64,000 nt of DNA from Companilactobacillus mindensis DSM 14500 (GCF_001434275.1 NZ_AZEZ01000004.1:62001-126000); one strand, 5' to 3'; counted from the first letter of the stretch, positions 8,304 through 18,037 are shown. A program made the numbers and translations. Notes: a model not told the origin generated them from the sequence alone.

Positions 8304-8873
8304 ATGAAAAATATAGCAGTATACTGCGGTGCCTCAACTGGCAACGATGATGTCTATACGAAAGGTGCAAAGAAATTGGGCCAATGGCTGGTTAAAAATA
8401 ATTATGGCTTGACTTATGGTGGCGGCCGCTTTGGCTTGATGGGCGTTGTCGCCGACAGTGTTTTAGATAACGGTGGAACTGTGCACGGCATCATCACTCA
8501 AGAACTGTACGACCGCAACTTGGCACACCCTAACTTAACTAAACTGGATATCTTGCCTGATATGTCAGCCAGAAAACAAGCGATGCTAAAAAACTCTGTA
8601 GCTAACATTGCTTTGCCTGGCGGACCAGGAACTCTGGAAGAGATCTCTGAAGCCTTTTCATGGACGATCGTTGGCGATAGCATTACGCCATGTATCTTTT
8701 ACAATGTCGATCACTATTATGACGAATTGGCAAGTTTCTTCGACACAATGGTAAAGAAGAATTTCATGGTTGAAAAGACTCGTAAAACCTTGTTATTCAG
8801 CGATTCCTTACCCGAAATCGGTGAATTTATCATTAACTATAACCCACCGGCTTTGCGTAGCTATACTAAATAA
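8304..8873 (+). CDS. LOG-family protein (nucleoside 5'-monophosphate phosphoribohydrolase)
   Basis: A 189-residue Rossmann-fold protein of the Lonely Guy family (TIGR00730). It has CGASTGND near the N-terminus, TYGGGRFGLMG around residues 37-47, DMSARKQAML around 84-93, and the signature LPGGPGTLEEISEAFSW around 102-118. Known members cleave cytokinin-type or other nucleoside 5'-monophosphates to base and ribose 5-phosphate; the bacterial role is often unclear. The arginine and glutamates of the catalytic motif are present, so it should be active. The ATG has a GGAG ribosome site. Second gene of a two-gene plus-strand unit with the Xer-like protein. Confidence 0.88.
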   Translation: MKNIAVYCGASTGNDDVYTKGAKKLGQWLVKNNYGLTYGGGRFGLMGVVADSVLDNGGTVHGIITQELYDRNLAHPNLTKLDILPDMSARKQAMLKNSVANIALPGGPGTLEEISEAFSWTIVGDSITPCIFYNVDHYYDELASFFDTMVKKNFMVEKTRKTLLFSDSLPEIGEFIINYNPPALRSYTK

Positions 8874-9078
8874 GCGAGCAGATTATTTAACTGGGAAGTC
8901 ATTCGGGTTTATATTCTAGTCGTCAGATAGATAAAAGCATCTGACAATGTACACTCCTTAGATATACATTACAAAATATGATTTTCTCATTAATACTACA
9001 TATAATAAATATCCTCCCAATTTTGTATAGATTAATAAAAGATAGACCATTTGAATCTAAAACTCTCTGATATATAAC

Positions 9079-9115
9079 AAAAAAGCACGCTGGAATTGAC
9101 CTCCAACGTGTTTTT
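9079..9115. terminator. Bidirectional terminator between LOG gene and permease
   Basis: AAAAGCACGCTGGA and TCCAACGTGTTTTT arms with A and T runs outside, so it can act for the minus-strand permease and the plus-strand LOG gene. Confidence 0.75.
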
Positions 9116-9126
9116 ATGTTGCGTTT

Positions 9127-10017
9127 TTATAGTAATGTCGTTACGATACCGGCGATGACAACTAATACCAAACCAGCGACGATAAAGGCCATCTCCTTGT
9201 GAGTCTTTCTTTCGTGCAAGATGTAAATACCACCCAAAGTTGCAATGACAACATTCATCTGTGACAAGATAAAGCCGGTTGCCAAACCATTGACTGATGG
9301 TCTAGCGGAGATCAAGTATGTCAAAGCTGCGAAAGCGAAGAAGAAACCACTGATGATATTCGTATACGAACTCTTAGTTGAAAAAGGCTTTTCGGAACGG
9401 TTTTGTCTAGTAGCTACTGCAAAAATAGTTGCGACTACAGCCATCCCTAAAGCTTGAGGTAAAAAGGCTTCAAAGCCGCTTACTTTGACCCCTTGTGGGA
9501 AAGCTGAGTAACCTAGATAGCCGATCTCAGCACAAGCGACTAATAAAACACCCTTAACGGCGTTCATGCCACCGTCTTCTTTAGGTAATTTTTGCTCACT
9601 GAACGTTGTGAGATAAACTCCGAAAATAATCAAAACAATGGCTGAAAAACCAATCAATTTAGCACTACCACTGGCCCACTCGCCAAGAACGAAAACACTC
9701 CAAAGCGATGCACCGACCAGTTGGAAACCAGTTGATACTGGCATGGTTCTAGAAACACCCATTTCGGCAAAAGCATAAAATACTAAAATCTGACCCATGG
9801 ACCAAAAGGCACCTGATAAGAAGGTAAAGAGAAATTCTTTGCCACCCAACATCGGCGTCTGACGTGCGACAGCAACAACTATGGCAAAGATCAACGTACC
9901 ATAAGTTGTTCCCAGAATCTGGTTAACCGGCTTTCCACCAAATTTACCTGTCAGGATAGGAAATAGTCCCCACCCGATCATTGGCATAAGACCAATTAAT
10001 AGATTTAATGCGTTCAT
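9127..10017 (-). CDS. GRP-family sugar uptake permease (RbsU/GlcU type)
   Basis: A 296-residue integral membrane protein with about ten hydrophobic segments. It belongs to the glucose/ribose porter family of the drug/metabolite superfamily: the N-terminus LIGLMPMIGWGLFPILTGKFGG and the segment GAFWSMGQILVFYAFAEMGVS are characteristic of GlcU and RbsU (both shown here in shortened form by their diagnostic cores). It imports a sugar with protons. Glucose or ribose cannot be told apart by eye. The ATG has a GAGGGAG ribosome site. The leader carries a 7-base hairpin (ACTACTG/CAGTAGT at 10065-10090), and a promoter with a cre site lies upstream, so catabolite control is likely. It is monocistronic. 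Confidence 0.85.
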   Translation of the reverse strand: MNALNLLIGLMPMIGWGLFPILTGKFGGKPVNQILGTTYGTLIFAIVVAVARQTPMLGGKEFLFTFLSGAFWSMGQILVFYAFAEMGVSRTMPVSTGFQLVGASLWSVFVLGEWASGSAKLIGFSAIVLIIFGVYLTTFSEQKLPKEDGGMNAVKGVLLVACAEIGYLGYSAFPQGVKVSGFEAFLPQALGMAVVATIFAVATRQNRSEKPFSTKSSYTNIISGFFFAFAALTYLISARPSVNGLATGFILSQMNVVIATLGGIYILHERKTHKEMAFIVAGLVLVVIAGIVTTLL

Positions 10018-10107
10018 TAACTAAAACTCCCTCTGTGAACTAAACTTATTATCTCAAATTCAAGACTACTGCAACAAAACCCCCAGTAGTTTTCTGACAA
10101 TGCAAGT

Positions 10108-10155
10108 ATTATATCAGAAAATTGAATCCGTCTTCAATAAAAGGAATCGGTTACA
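10108..10155 (-). promoter_or_regulatory. Promoter and cre site of the sugar permease gene
   Basis: On the minus strand TTGAAG (10132-10137) and TATAAT (10108-10113) are 18 bases apart. Directly upstream lies AGGAATCGGTTACA (10142-10155, written on the plus strand), which matches 13 of 14 positions of the cre consensus. CcpA control is inferred. The remaining ~200 bases up to the ppaC terminator are AT-rich with no feature I can support. Confidence 0.6.
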
Positions 10156-10352
10156 TTTATATTGTTGGTAAATAATCGCTAAAAACATGATATATATTTA
10201 AAAAAATAGCTATTTTTTATTTTAAAATCAATTTCAACGAATATTCTAAGCTTGATCACTGATTTAAGTATAATAAACGACTGTAAAATCTTGATTAATT
10301 TCTTGTTAATTATCTGTATGTTTTGTAAAGGATATTGTTAAAAATTTACAAA

Positions 10353-10395
10353 AAAATCACCTCTGATTCAGTATTCTTGAACCAGAGGTGATTTT
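10353..10395 (-). terminator. Terminator of ppaC
   Basis: Perfect 13-base arms, AAAATCACCTCTG and CAGAGGTGATTTT, with a 17-base loop and T runs on both strands, 31 bases after the ppaC stop. Confidence 0.85.
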
Positions 10396-10426
10396 ACACT
10401 AATAATCAATTGCACTTTTTTAGTTT

Positions 10427-11365
10427 TTAGTTAAATTGATCTGTCAATGGAGGAACGACTTGCTTCTTACGTGATACGACACCAGGCAAACTAGCTTTGT
10501 TGTCAGTAACTTTAGTATTCAAGGCTTTTTCAAATGTCTCAATAGCCTTGTCATCACCGATGATGATACCAGTTGTGTCACTTGTCAAAATGTTAGTAAT
10601 TAGAAGTACGAACAAGTTGTAGCCCTTGTCAGCATTTTCAGCTTTGATATCGTTGACGAATCCTTCTTCACGTTTCAAAGTATCGTTAACATCAACTGTG
10701 TTTACTTGAGCAACACGGACAGAGTTGCCGTTCATGTCAAAACTCTTAGCATCCATATCGATAAGTTCTTGAGTTGACTTGCTGTCAAGGTTAGTACCAG
10801 CTTTCAACATTTCAAGACCATATGATTCGTAATCGATACCAGCAGTTTCAGCCAAGCTCTTCAAAGCAGCACGATCTTCATCAGTTGTTGTAGGTGATTT
10901 TAATAACAATGTATCAGAGATGATTGATGATGCCATGATAGCAGCGATTTGGCCAGGAATCTCAACATCATTTTCAAGGTACATCTTCCAAACGATTGTA
11001 CTTACACAGCCAAGTGGTTCTGCACGATAGTACAATGGTTGAGTTGTTTCAAAGTTAGCGATTCTGTGGTGGTCAACTACGTGAGTAACTTCTACGTCGT
11101 CGATGTCAGAAACGCTTTGTTGTTTTTCGTTGTGATCAACAAGCATAACCTTTTTAACTTCACCATTGATGGCTGAGATAACACGTGGGTACTTAACGTT
11201 GAAATGGTCATAAACAAATTTTGTTTCTAGGTTTGGTTCACCTAAAGCAACGGCTTCAGTGTTGTAACCTAGTTGATTTTGTAAATATGAATAAGCAATA
11301 GCTGCTGAAACAGCATCTGTATCAGGATTTTTGTGTCCGAAAACTAATTCTTTTTCCTTTGGCAT
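10427..11365 (-). CDS. ppaC: Manganese-dependent inorganic pyrophosphatase (family II)
   Basis: A 312-residue cytoplasmic enzyme that hydrolyses pyrophosphate to two phosphates and so drives biosynthetic reactions. It is a DHH-family protein with the metal ligands visible: FGHKNPDTDAVSAA (residues 9-22), LVDHNE near 76, THVVDHHRIANF near 95 (the DHH motif), and the C-terminal substrate-binding SRKKQVVPPL. There is no CBS insert, so it is the short, unregulated form. The ATG has an AAAGGGG ribosome site. The lysR gene ends 24 bases upstream on the same strand, so some readthrough cotranscription is possible, though a functional link is not expected. A strong terminator follows. Confidence 0.96.
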   Translation of the reverse strand: MPKEKELVFGHKNPDTDAVSAAIAYSYLQNQLGYNTEAVALGEPNLETKFVYDHFNVKYPRVISAINGEVKKVMLVDHNEKQQSVSDIDDVEVTHVVDHHRIANFETTQPLYYRAEPLGCVSTIVWKMYLENDVEIPGQIAAIMASSIISDTLLLKSPTTTDEDRAALKSLAETAGIDYESYGLEMLKAGTNLDSKSTQELIDMDAKSFDMNGNSVRVAQVNTVDVNDTLKREEGFVNDIKAENADKGYNLFVLLITNILTSDTTGIIIGDDKAIETFEKALNTKVTDNKASLPGVVSRKKQVVPPLTDQFN

Positions 11366-11389
11366 GTGTACGATACCCCTTTTTAAATT

Positions 11390-12349
11390 TTATCTAGAAG
11401 ATTTTAGACGATCAATGTAACTCATTTCACTTAAAAAATTATCCCATTCATTCAGGAATTCTTCAATACGTGGAATCTTTTCTTTATCTTCTCGATATAC
11501 AAATGATAAATCACTTGATATAGTCGGTTCAAGTGGCGTTTGATAAAGTTTAAACATTGATTGATGTGCGATGCAAAAACTCAATGGCAAAACCGTGTAT
11601 ATATCGTCAGATTCTTGAGCAAACTTCAAGAGTTGATAAGGCGATGAAAATCTCGCAACAACTTGCGGATAATCGACCAAAGCATCCCTGAAGCGTTCTC
11701 GCAATAATTCTGAGAAGTAATACGTCTTCAAATAGGTTGCCCATGGTTTAGCGATTGCATCTTTATAGCAGACTGACTTGCGCTTGCTGATCTTTTCGTT
11801 GTTGTGGATCAACATGATATTGTCGCTGATGATCTTCTTGGATTTGTAGACTTTCCAACTCTTGATATTTTTATCTGGTAAATACATGATGGCCAAGTCG
11901 ATCTGATTGTTTTGAATGTTGTCCCACAATTCTTTTCGCGTCAATAAGTTCAAATCGATCACGACGTTTGGATTGATCCGGTTGTACTCAACGATAAAAT
12001 CTTCGATCACAACGGACTCAGCTGTTGACAACAACCCGATACTGATCGTACCGCTCTTTTCAGATGACTCCTGTTGAATCTGATCGGTAACGTTGTTGAT
12101 CAAATCAAATATTTGATGCGTAGCTTTCAACAGGGATGTTCCCGCGTCAGTCAGATAGATCTTCTTACCAACACTGTAAAACAATGGCGCTCCGACTACG
12201 TGTTCGATCTTTTTGATCTGCTGGGTCAAAGCTGGCTGCGTAATGCCTAACAACTGCGCCGTTTTAGTGTAACTCATGTTCTTGGTTAATTCATCGAAAT
12301 AATTTAAAGCTTTGGAACTAAAGACTCTTCTTGATTTTTCGTCCAACAA
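11390..12349 (-). CDS. LysR-family transcriptional regulator
   Basis: A 319-residue regulator. The N-terminal winged helix is clear (MSYTKTAQLLGITQPALTQQ followed by IKKIEHVVGAPLF, about residues 25-57). A substrate-binding domain follows, with SGTISIGLLSTAE near 99-111 starting the first lobe. The start is a TTG at 12349, chosen because AGGAGGA lies 11 bases upstream; the next codon is also TTG. It sits between parC and ppaC on the minus strand, neither of which is an obvious target, so the regulated gene and co-inducer are unknown. Length is slightly above the usual 290-310 because of a longer N-terminus. Confidence 0.88.
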   Translation of the reverse strand: MLDEKSRRVFSSKALNYFDELTKNMSYTKTAQLLGITQPALTQQIKKIEHVVGAPLFYSVGKKIYLTDAGTSLLKATHQIFDLINNVTDQIQQESSEKSGTISIGLLSTAESVVIEDFIVEYNRINPNVVIDLNLLTRKELWDNIQNNQIDLAIMYLPDKNIKSWKVYKSKKIISDNIMLIHNNEKISKRKSVCYKDAIAKPWATYLKTYYFSELLRERFRDALVDYPQVVARFSSPYQLLKFAQESDDIYTVLPLSFCIAHQSMFKLYQTPLEPTISSDLSFVYREDKEKIPRIEEFLNEWDNFLSEMSYIDRLKSSR

Positions 12350-12440
12350 TAAGAGAATCCTCCTAGGTATTTATGAAAGTAAAAATTAATATATTCAATA
12401 AGATAATAATACTATATAAAACTAAAGTATGTTATTTATA

Positions 12441-14885
12441 TCATTCTTTTTCATTAATTTTTTTCACAAATCTCACTGGAGTTCCATCAGTTGCTGGATC
12501 CATAATAAATGAGCCGTTGGAATAACGGTCGGTACTTTGATGACTAGCTCGATCGATTGCGATCTCTTGGTTAGCATCAGTCATGATCGAAATATCCATA
12601 TCATTGGTGATATTAGTTACTAAACAAATTCGATGTGGCTGGCGTTTCAATTCACGCAAGGTCAAGACACCGCGACGAGCCCGACTTGTTACTGGAATCT
12701 CAGAAAGTTTCATTTGCTTGTATGAACCACGTTGAGTCAAGAGAGCAATTTTTTCACTCTCGTCACCAGCTAAGAAATAGCCGGCCAATTGGTCGTCAGT
12801 CTTGAGGCTGACAAATTTTACCCCGATAGCCTTACCACTGACTACCGGTACTTCAGAAACTGGGAATGCTGAGGCGTATGAATGTTTCGTAAAGACATAG
12901 ATCAAGTTTTTAGCATCACTGTCGACATAATAAACGTCGAAAACTCTGCCAGTGCTTTCTTTTAATTTACAGTATTTTGAAGCTCTGGACTTGTATGTTC
13001 GTCCTGGCAATAGATCTTGGAAACTGACTTGCTTGATGTAGTTTTCATTCGTACCGATCAAGAAATTGCCAGTTTCTTTAAGGTCTTTGAAGACAAAGGC
13101 TTTGAGGATCGACTCATCGCTGTCCAAACCAATAACTTGAGACAAGTGGGAACCAGTATCCTTCCAACGACTATCTTCAATCTCAAAGACTTGTCGATAG
13201 ATCAGATTTCCCTTGTCCGTAAAGATAAAGACATGGTCTAAAGTATTGGCATTCGTATCGATGATAGGATAATCTTCATCCTTTAAGCCATTGTCGTCAG
13301 CCGTTGAAGCTTGATATGACCGCAAACTGCTGCGTTTAACGTAACCGTCGTGACTGACCAACAAACGAACATCTTCACTAGCAACCATAACTCGCGTATC
13401 GACTTCAATTTCGGCAACTTTCGCTTCGATCTTAGTCCGACGGTCATCAGCATAAGTATTACGTACTTCACGCAATTCTTTCTTGATCACTTTCATCAAA
13501 GTCTTAGGATCTTCAATAATCTTAGTAAAGGTATCGATCTGGCTGTTCAACTCTTTGTCTTCTTTTTCCAACTCAGTAACGTCAGTATTAGTCAAACGAT
13601 AGAGTTGTAAGGAAACGATAGCTTCAGCTTGTTCATCAGTAAATTTATACGATTTTATCAGATTAGTTTTGGCATCGGATTTATTCTTGCTGCCATGGAT
13701 CGTCTTAATAACTTTATCAAGGATCGACAAAGCTTTGATCAAACCTTCAACAATGTGAAGGCGTTTTTTAGCTTTAGTAAGATCAAATTGACTGCGTCGT
13801 AAGACGACGTCTTTTTGATGTTCTATATATTCCTTCAGGATTTGAACTAAACCGACCTGTTGAGGACGCATGTCAGCAATGGCAACCATGTTAAAGTTGT
13901 ACGAAATCTGTAAATCAGTGTTCTTGAACATGTAATTCAAAATTCCGTTAGCGTCAACATCGCGTTTCAACTCGATTACGATCGATAATCCTTGACGGTC
14001 GGATTCATCCCTAACTTCAGCGATTCCGTCGACCTTCTTTAGGACACGGATCTCATCCATTTTTTTAACTAATAAAGCTTTGTTGACTTCGTAAGGGATC
14101 TCAGTGATCACGATCTGTTGCTTGTGGCCACGGATCTCTTGGATCGTAGTCTTGGAACGCAAGAAGACTTTCCCACGTCCGGTCGTATAAGCATCCTTGA
14201 TACCTGAAGCACCTTGTAAGATACCGCCAGTTGGAAAATCAGGACCCTTAACGATTGTCATCAATTCATCCAACGTCACATTAGGTTTGTCGATCATCCG
14301 AATCGTCGCATCGATGACTTCACCTAAATTGTGTGGTGGGATCTCAGTCGCATAACCAGCTGAAATACCAGTGGCACCATTGACTAATAGATTAGGAAAT
14401 CTAGCTGGCAAAACTTTGGGTTCTTTTTCAGTGTCATCAAAGTTCCACTCTTCATCAACGGTATCCTTGTTGATATCACGAAGCATTTCACCAGATATTT
14501 TACTCAAGCGAGCTTCGGTATAACGCATCGCAGCAGGTGGATCACCATCCATTGAACCGTTGTTACCGTGCATTTCGATCAAAGGATTTCGTAATTTCCA
14601 ATCCTGAGACAAACGAACCATAGCCTCATAGATCGAAGAGTCACCGTGGGGATGGAAATTACCCATAACGTTACCAACGCCCTTGGCTGACTTTCTAAAA
14701 CCTTTGTCATAAGTATTGCCATCCAAATACATTGAATAGAGAATTCTTCGTTGAACTGGTTTCAAGCCATCACGAATATCTGGCAAAGCTCTTTCTTGAA
14801 TAATTGATTTTGAATATCTCGCAAATCGATCTCCCATGATTTTTTCGAGCGAGATATCTTGAATTTTAGGAGAATTTTCAGTCAC
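12441..14885 (-). CDS. parC: DNA topoisomerase IV subunit A
   Basis: An 814-residue breakage-reunion subunit that decatenates daughter chromosomes together with ParE. The catalytic tyrosine is in AAMRYTEARLS (near residue 120). The quinolone-determining region reads HPHGDSSIYEA, with serine at the usual resistance position, so the wild-type residue is present. The C-terminal third has the six-bladed GyrA/ParC propeller repeats without the GyrA box, which supports ParC over GyrA. The ATG at 14885 follows parE by 10 bases, so the parE-parC operon order is canonical. No terminator is obvious at its 3' end before lysR. Confidence 0.97.
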   Translation of the reverse strand: MTENSPKIQDISLEKIMGDRFARYSKSIIQERALPDIRDGLKPVQRRILYSMYLDGNTYDKGFRKSAKGVGNVMGNFHPHGDSSIYEAMVRLSQDWKLRNPLIEMHGNNGSMDGDPPAAMRYTEARLSKISGEMLRDINKDTVDEEWNFDDTEKEPKVLPARFPNLLVNGATGISAGYATEIPPHNLGEVIDATIRMIDKPNVTLDELMTIVKGPDFPTGGILQGASGIKDAYTTGRGKVFLRSKTTIQEIRGHKQQIVITEIPYEVNKALLVKKMDEIRVLKKVDGIAEVRDESDRQGLSIVIELKRDVDANGILNYMFKNTDLQISYNFNMVAIADMRPQQVGLVQILKEYIEHQKDVVLRRSQFDLTKAKKRLHIVEGLIKALSILDKVIKTIHGSKNKSDAKTNLIKSYKFTDEQAEAIVSLQLYRLTNTDVTELEKEDKELNSQIDTFTKIIEDPKTLMKVIKKELREVRNTYADDRRTKIEAKVAEIEVDTRVMVASEDVRLLVSHDGYVKRSSLRSYQASTADDNGLKDEDYPIIDTNANTLDHVFIFTDKGNLIYRQVFEIEDSRWKDTGSHLSQVIGLDSDESILKAFVFKDLKETGNFLIGTNENYIKQVSFQDLLPGRTYKSRASKYCKLKESTGRVFDVYYVDSDAKNLIYVFTKHSYASAFPVSEVPVVSGKAIGVKFVSLKTDDQLAGYFLAGDESEKIALLTQRGSYKQMKLSEIPVTSRARRGVLTLRELKRQPHRICLVTNITNDMDISIMTDANQEIAIDRASHQSTDRYSNGSFIMDPATDGTPVRFVKKINEKE

Positions 14886-14895
14886 TATTTATCAC

Positions 14896-16896
14896 CTATT
14901 CCTTATTCAATAAATCGTCAACGATTTGACTGTCGATGGGATCAGTATCATCGACCTTTTCCAAAATGTTGTCTCCTTCTTCGGTACCATTGAAACGAAC
15001 ATTCTTTTCGATCCAGTCACGTCTAGGCTTAACTTTATCGCCCATCAACGTCGTAACACGTCTTTCAGCGATAGCAGCGTCGTCAATGTTGACTCTGATC
15101 AGGATACGGTTTTCAGGATCCATAGTTGTCTTCCAAAGTTGGTCGGCATTCATTTCACCTAAACCTTTGAATCGTTGTAACTCGTAACCTTTACCCATCT
15201 TCTTGATACCAGCTTGCAATTCATCTGGTGTCCAGGCATATTCGATCTTTGTCTTAGCTCCTTTGCCCTTTTGTAGCTTGTACAAAGGTGACAAGGCAAT
15301 ATAGACATGTCCAGCTTCGACTAAAGGACGCATGTAACGGTAGAAGAACGTCAACAACAAGATTTGAATATGTGAGCCATCATCATCGGCATCGGTCATG
15401 ATAATAACTTTGTCATAATTGCGGTCTTCTAGTTTAAAGTCTGCTCCAACGCCGGCACCGATCGTATAGATCATCGTGTTGATTTCTTCATTCTTGTAAA
15501 TATCTTCCAGCTTGGCTTTTTGAGTATTCAAAACTTTACCACGCAATGGCAAGATAGCTTGGAATTTACGATCTCGACCTTGTTTAGCTGAACCACCGGC
15601 GGAATCACCCTCGACTAGGAACAATTCATTCTTAGCGGGATTCTTCGATTGAGCAGGAGTCAATTTACCAGACAATAATCCATCGGTCTTTTTATTCTTC
15701 TTGCCGCTGCGGCTGCTTTCACGAGCTTTTCTAGCAGCATCCCGAGCTTCACGAGCTTTCAATGCCTTTTTGACTAGCATTTGAGCCTGCTCGCCGTTTT
15801 CCATCAAGTAAAAACTCATTTGTTCGTAGACAAGTTGATCTACAGCTGAACGAGCTTGAGGAGTTCCTAGTTTACCTTTGGTTTGACCTTCGAATTGCAA
15901 GATCTCTTCAGGGATCCGAACAGAAATAATAGCTGAAAGTCCTTCACGAACATCGCTACCTTCCAAATTCTTGCTATTCTCTTTCAACAAGCCAACTTTA
16001 CGAGCATAATCGTTGAACGCTTTGGTCAAACCAGATTTCATTCCGGCTTCGTGCGTACCACCATCACCAGTTCGAACGTTGTTGACAAAAGAAATAATGT
16101 TTTCCGAATAACCGTCATTATATTGACCGGAGAATTCGATCTCCATACCGGAATTCTCGCCTTCAACATAAAAAATACCACCTAAGGTATCCTTGTCTTC
16201 GTTCAAATATTTAACAAATGACTGAATACCGTCTTCATAGTGGAAAATTTCTTGTTTCTCTTCGGCACCACGTTTGTCAGTGATTGTGAACTTAACGCCC
16301 TTCAAGAGAAAGGCTGATTCCCGCAATCTTTCTGCTAACGTGTCGTAATTGTATTTAGTTGTTTGGAAAATTTTGGCATCCGGTTTAAAACTGATAGTTG
16401 TTCCGTTACCTTCTTTAGTCGTCCCAGTCTTCTTCAAAGTTCCTACTGGGTGACCACCATTTTCAAAACGTTCTTCATAAACTTTGTGGTCACGCACAAC
16501 TCGAACAGTCATCCATTCCGACAAAGCATTAACGACTGAAGAACCAACACCGTGCAATCCACCGGAAGTTTTGTAACTATTCTCAGAGAATTTACCACCG
16601 GCATGCAAGACGGTTAAGATAACTTCAATAGTCGGTTTACCAGAAGCATGCATCCCCGTAGGCATTCCACGTCCATGGTCAACTACGGTGATACTGCCAT
16701 CTTGATTGATCGTAACGTTGATCTCTTTACCGAAGCCTGACAGAGCTTCATCGACCGCGTTATCAACTATTTCATAGACCAAGTGATGTAATCCACGTGA
16801 ATCTGTGGAACCAATGTACATACCAGGTCTTTTTCGTACAGCTTCTAATCCTTCAAGGATTTGAATTGACGAATCATCATAAGATGATTTTGGCAT
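14896..16896 (-). CDS. parE: DNA topoisomerase IV subunit B
   Basis: A 666-residue ATPase subunit of topoisomerase IV. The GHKL ATP site is visible as YEIVDNAVDEALSG (near residue 40), VVDHGRGMPTG and TSGGLHGVGSSVVNALS. The TOPRIM part shows ELFLVEGDSAGGSAKQGRD and MTDADDDGSHIQ. The short form, lacking the GyrB insertion of some families, and the pairing with parC settle the assignment. The ATG has an AAAGGAA-type ribosome site. It is divergent from plsY across 205 bases, which is the usual Firmicutes arrangement plsY / parE-parC. Confidence 0.97.
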   Translation of the reverse strand: MPKSSYDDSSIQILEGLEAVRKRPGMYIGSTDSRGLHHLVYEIVDNAVDEALSGFGKEINVTINQDGSITVVDHGRGMPTGMHASGKPTIEVILTVLHAGGKFSENSYKTSGGLHGVGSSVVNALSEWMTVRVVRDHKVYEERFENGGHPVGTLKKTGTTKEGNGTTISFKPDAKIFQTTKYNYDTLAERLRESAFLLKGVKFTITDKRGAEEKQEIFHYEDGIQSFVKYLNEDKDTLGGIFYVEGENSGMEIEFSGQYNDGYSENIISFVNNVRTGDGGTHEAGMKSGLTKAFNDYARKVGLLKENSKNLEGSDVREGLSAIISVRIPEEILQFEGQTKGKLGTPQARSAVDQLVYEQMSFYLMENGEQAQMLVKKALKAREARDAARKARESSRSGKKNKKTDGLLSGKLTPAQSKNPAKNELFLVEGDSAGGSAKQGRDRKFQAILPLRGKVLNTQKAKLEDIYKNEEINTMIYTIGAGVGADFKLEDRNYDKVIIMTDADDDGSHIQILLLTFFYRYMRPLVEAGHVYIALSPLYKLQKGKGAKTKIEYAWTPDELQAGIKKMGKGYELQRFKGLGEMNADQLWKTTMDPENRILIRVNIDDAAIAERRVTTLMGDKVKPRRDWIEKNVRFNGTEEGDNILEKVDDTDPIDSQIVDDLLNKE

Positions 16897-17101
16897 TTAT
16901 ATCATTCCTTTTCATTTACTACTAGCGACATTCTAGTATTATAACACTATTCACAATATACGAATATACGTTCGTATTCAAGAGAAATCTTTTACTTTTG
17001 GCTAAAATAGTAGATAATATCTAAGTTGGTATTTATAATTCTGTTAAAATACCATAGAGTTACAATATACCAAAAAATAAAGCTAAGAGAGTGATTTTTT
17101 A

Positions 17102-17737
17102 ATGAAACTTCTCATTTGTATAATTCTGGCCTATTTAATCGGATCGTTTCCAACTGCTTATTTAGTCGCCAAAATATTTTTTCACAAGAACATTTTTGAA
17201 TACGGCAGCGGCAACGTTGGTACAACTAATGCCTACCGTGTTCTAGGTAAAGTCGCCGGAACTGTTGTTTTGGTCATCGATATTCTAAAAGGTACTCTAG
17301 GAGCTTTGATGCCAGTTTTCTTCGGACTCGATCATCATTTAGTCTTGTTCGTCGGTATCTGTGCCGTAGTTGGCCACTGCTATTCGATCTTTTTAAAATT
17401 CCGTGGTGGCAAGGCCGTCGCTACAAGTGCAGGGATCTTGTTAGCTTATAACCCATTATTATTCGTAATTTGTTTTATTTTCCTAGCTATGATCGTTTAT
17501 GTAACTAGCATGGTCAGTGTGGCTAGTTTAACAACCATCTTATTCTTCACCATTGCGACCTTCTTCTTGCACGACTGGATCCTTACAACCGTCGCAATTA
17601 TTATTACTGTCATTATTTATTATCGCCACATCCCTAATATCAAGCGTTTGCTCAAAGGTCAAGAAAATCTCGTTCCTATTGGTCTGAGATACAAGAAACA
17701 ACAACGCGAAGCTGCTGAAAAGAAAGCTGACAAATAA
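17102..17737 (+). CDS. plsY: Glycerol-3-phosphate acyltransferase PlsY
   Basis: A 211-residue membrane enzyme that transfers an acyl group from acyl phosphate to the 1-position of glycerol 3-phosphate, the first step of phospholipid synthesis. The three cytoplasmic family motifs are present: GSFPTAY near residue 13, GSGNVGTTNAYRVLGK near 38, and KFRGGKAVATSAG near 98. Five or so membrane spans are evident, and the tail is basic (YKKQQREAAEKK). The ATG has an AAGAGAGTGA ribosome site. It is divergent from parE. A nested hairpin element starts 13 bases after the stop and may double as terminator. Confidence 0.96.
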   Translation: MKLLICIILAYLIGSFPTAYLVAKIFFHKNIFEYGSGNVGTTNAYRVLGKVAGTVVLVIDILKGTLGALMPVFFGLDHHLVLFVGICAVVGHCYSIFLKFRGGKAVATSAGILLAYNPLLFVICFIFLAMIVYVTSMVSVASLTTILFFTIATFFLHDWILTTVAIIITVIIYYRHIPNIKRLLKGQENLVPIGLRYKKQQREAAEKKADK

Positions 17738-17749
17738 TTATTTTACAGA

Positions 17750-17860
17750 GTGCAACAGAACTCGGTTACCTCCCGAGCAATAATAGCAAAGGCCTCAATA
17801 TTCGCATTATGAATATTGAGGCCTTTACTATTATGCACAAAAAGTTGAGTTCTGTTGCAC
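17750..17860 (+). repeat. Nested-hairpin element downstream of plsY, probable third member of the 42-kb RNA family
   Basis: Outer 14-base perfect arms (GTGCAACAGAACTC at 17750-17763 and its complement at 17847-17860) enclose a second 24-base stem with one mismatch (17780-17803 and 17811-17834). Between outer and inner arms lie CCGAGCAAT on the left and ATGCACA on the right. Both blocks also occur at matching places in the element at 42172-42297, and AAAGTTG is shared with the copy at 42301-42424. It is not followed by a T run, so it is a poor terminator. It is best read as a structured RNA or a small inverted-repeat element. Confidence 0.65.
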
Positions 17861-18037
17861 ATTTATGGCTGCATGTTTAATTTAATGAAAAATATAGTTT
17901 TGTCACAAGTCCCTTTTATGTGCCTTCAATCCGTAAAGTCGAATAATTAAGACTTATTTTTTGCTTATAAAAGCACATTTATTTCCTGTTACTGATAAAA
18001 TATTAGTAAAGCGTTATCAGTTAAGGGGGAGCCTTTC

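Noticed and set aside
17750-17860. The plsY hairpin as a plain terminator
   Set aside because: No T run follows either arm set, and the internal loop blocks match the elements at 42 kb.
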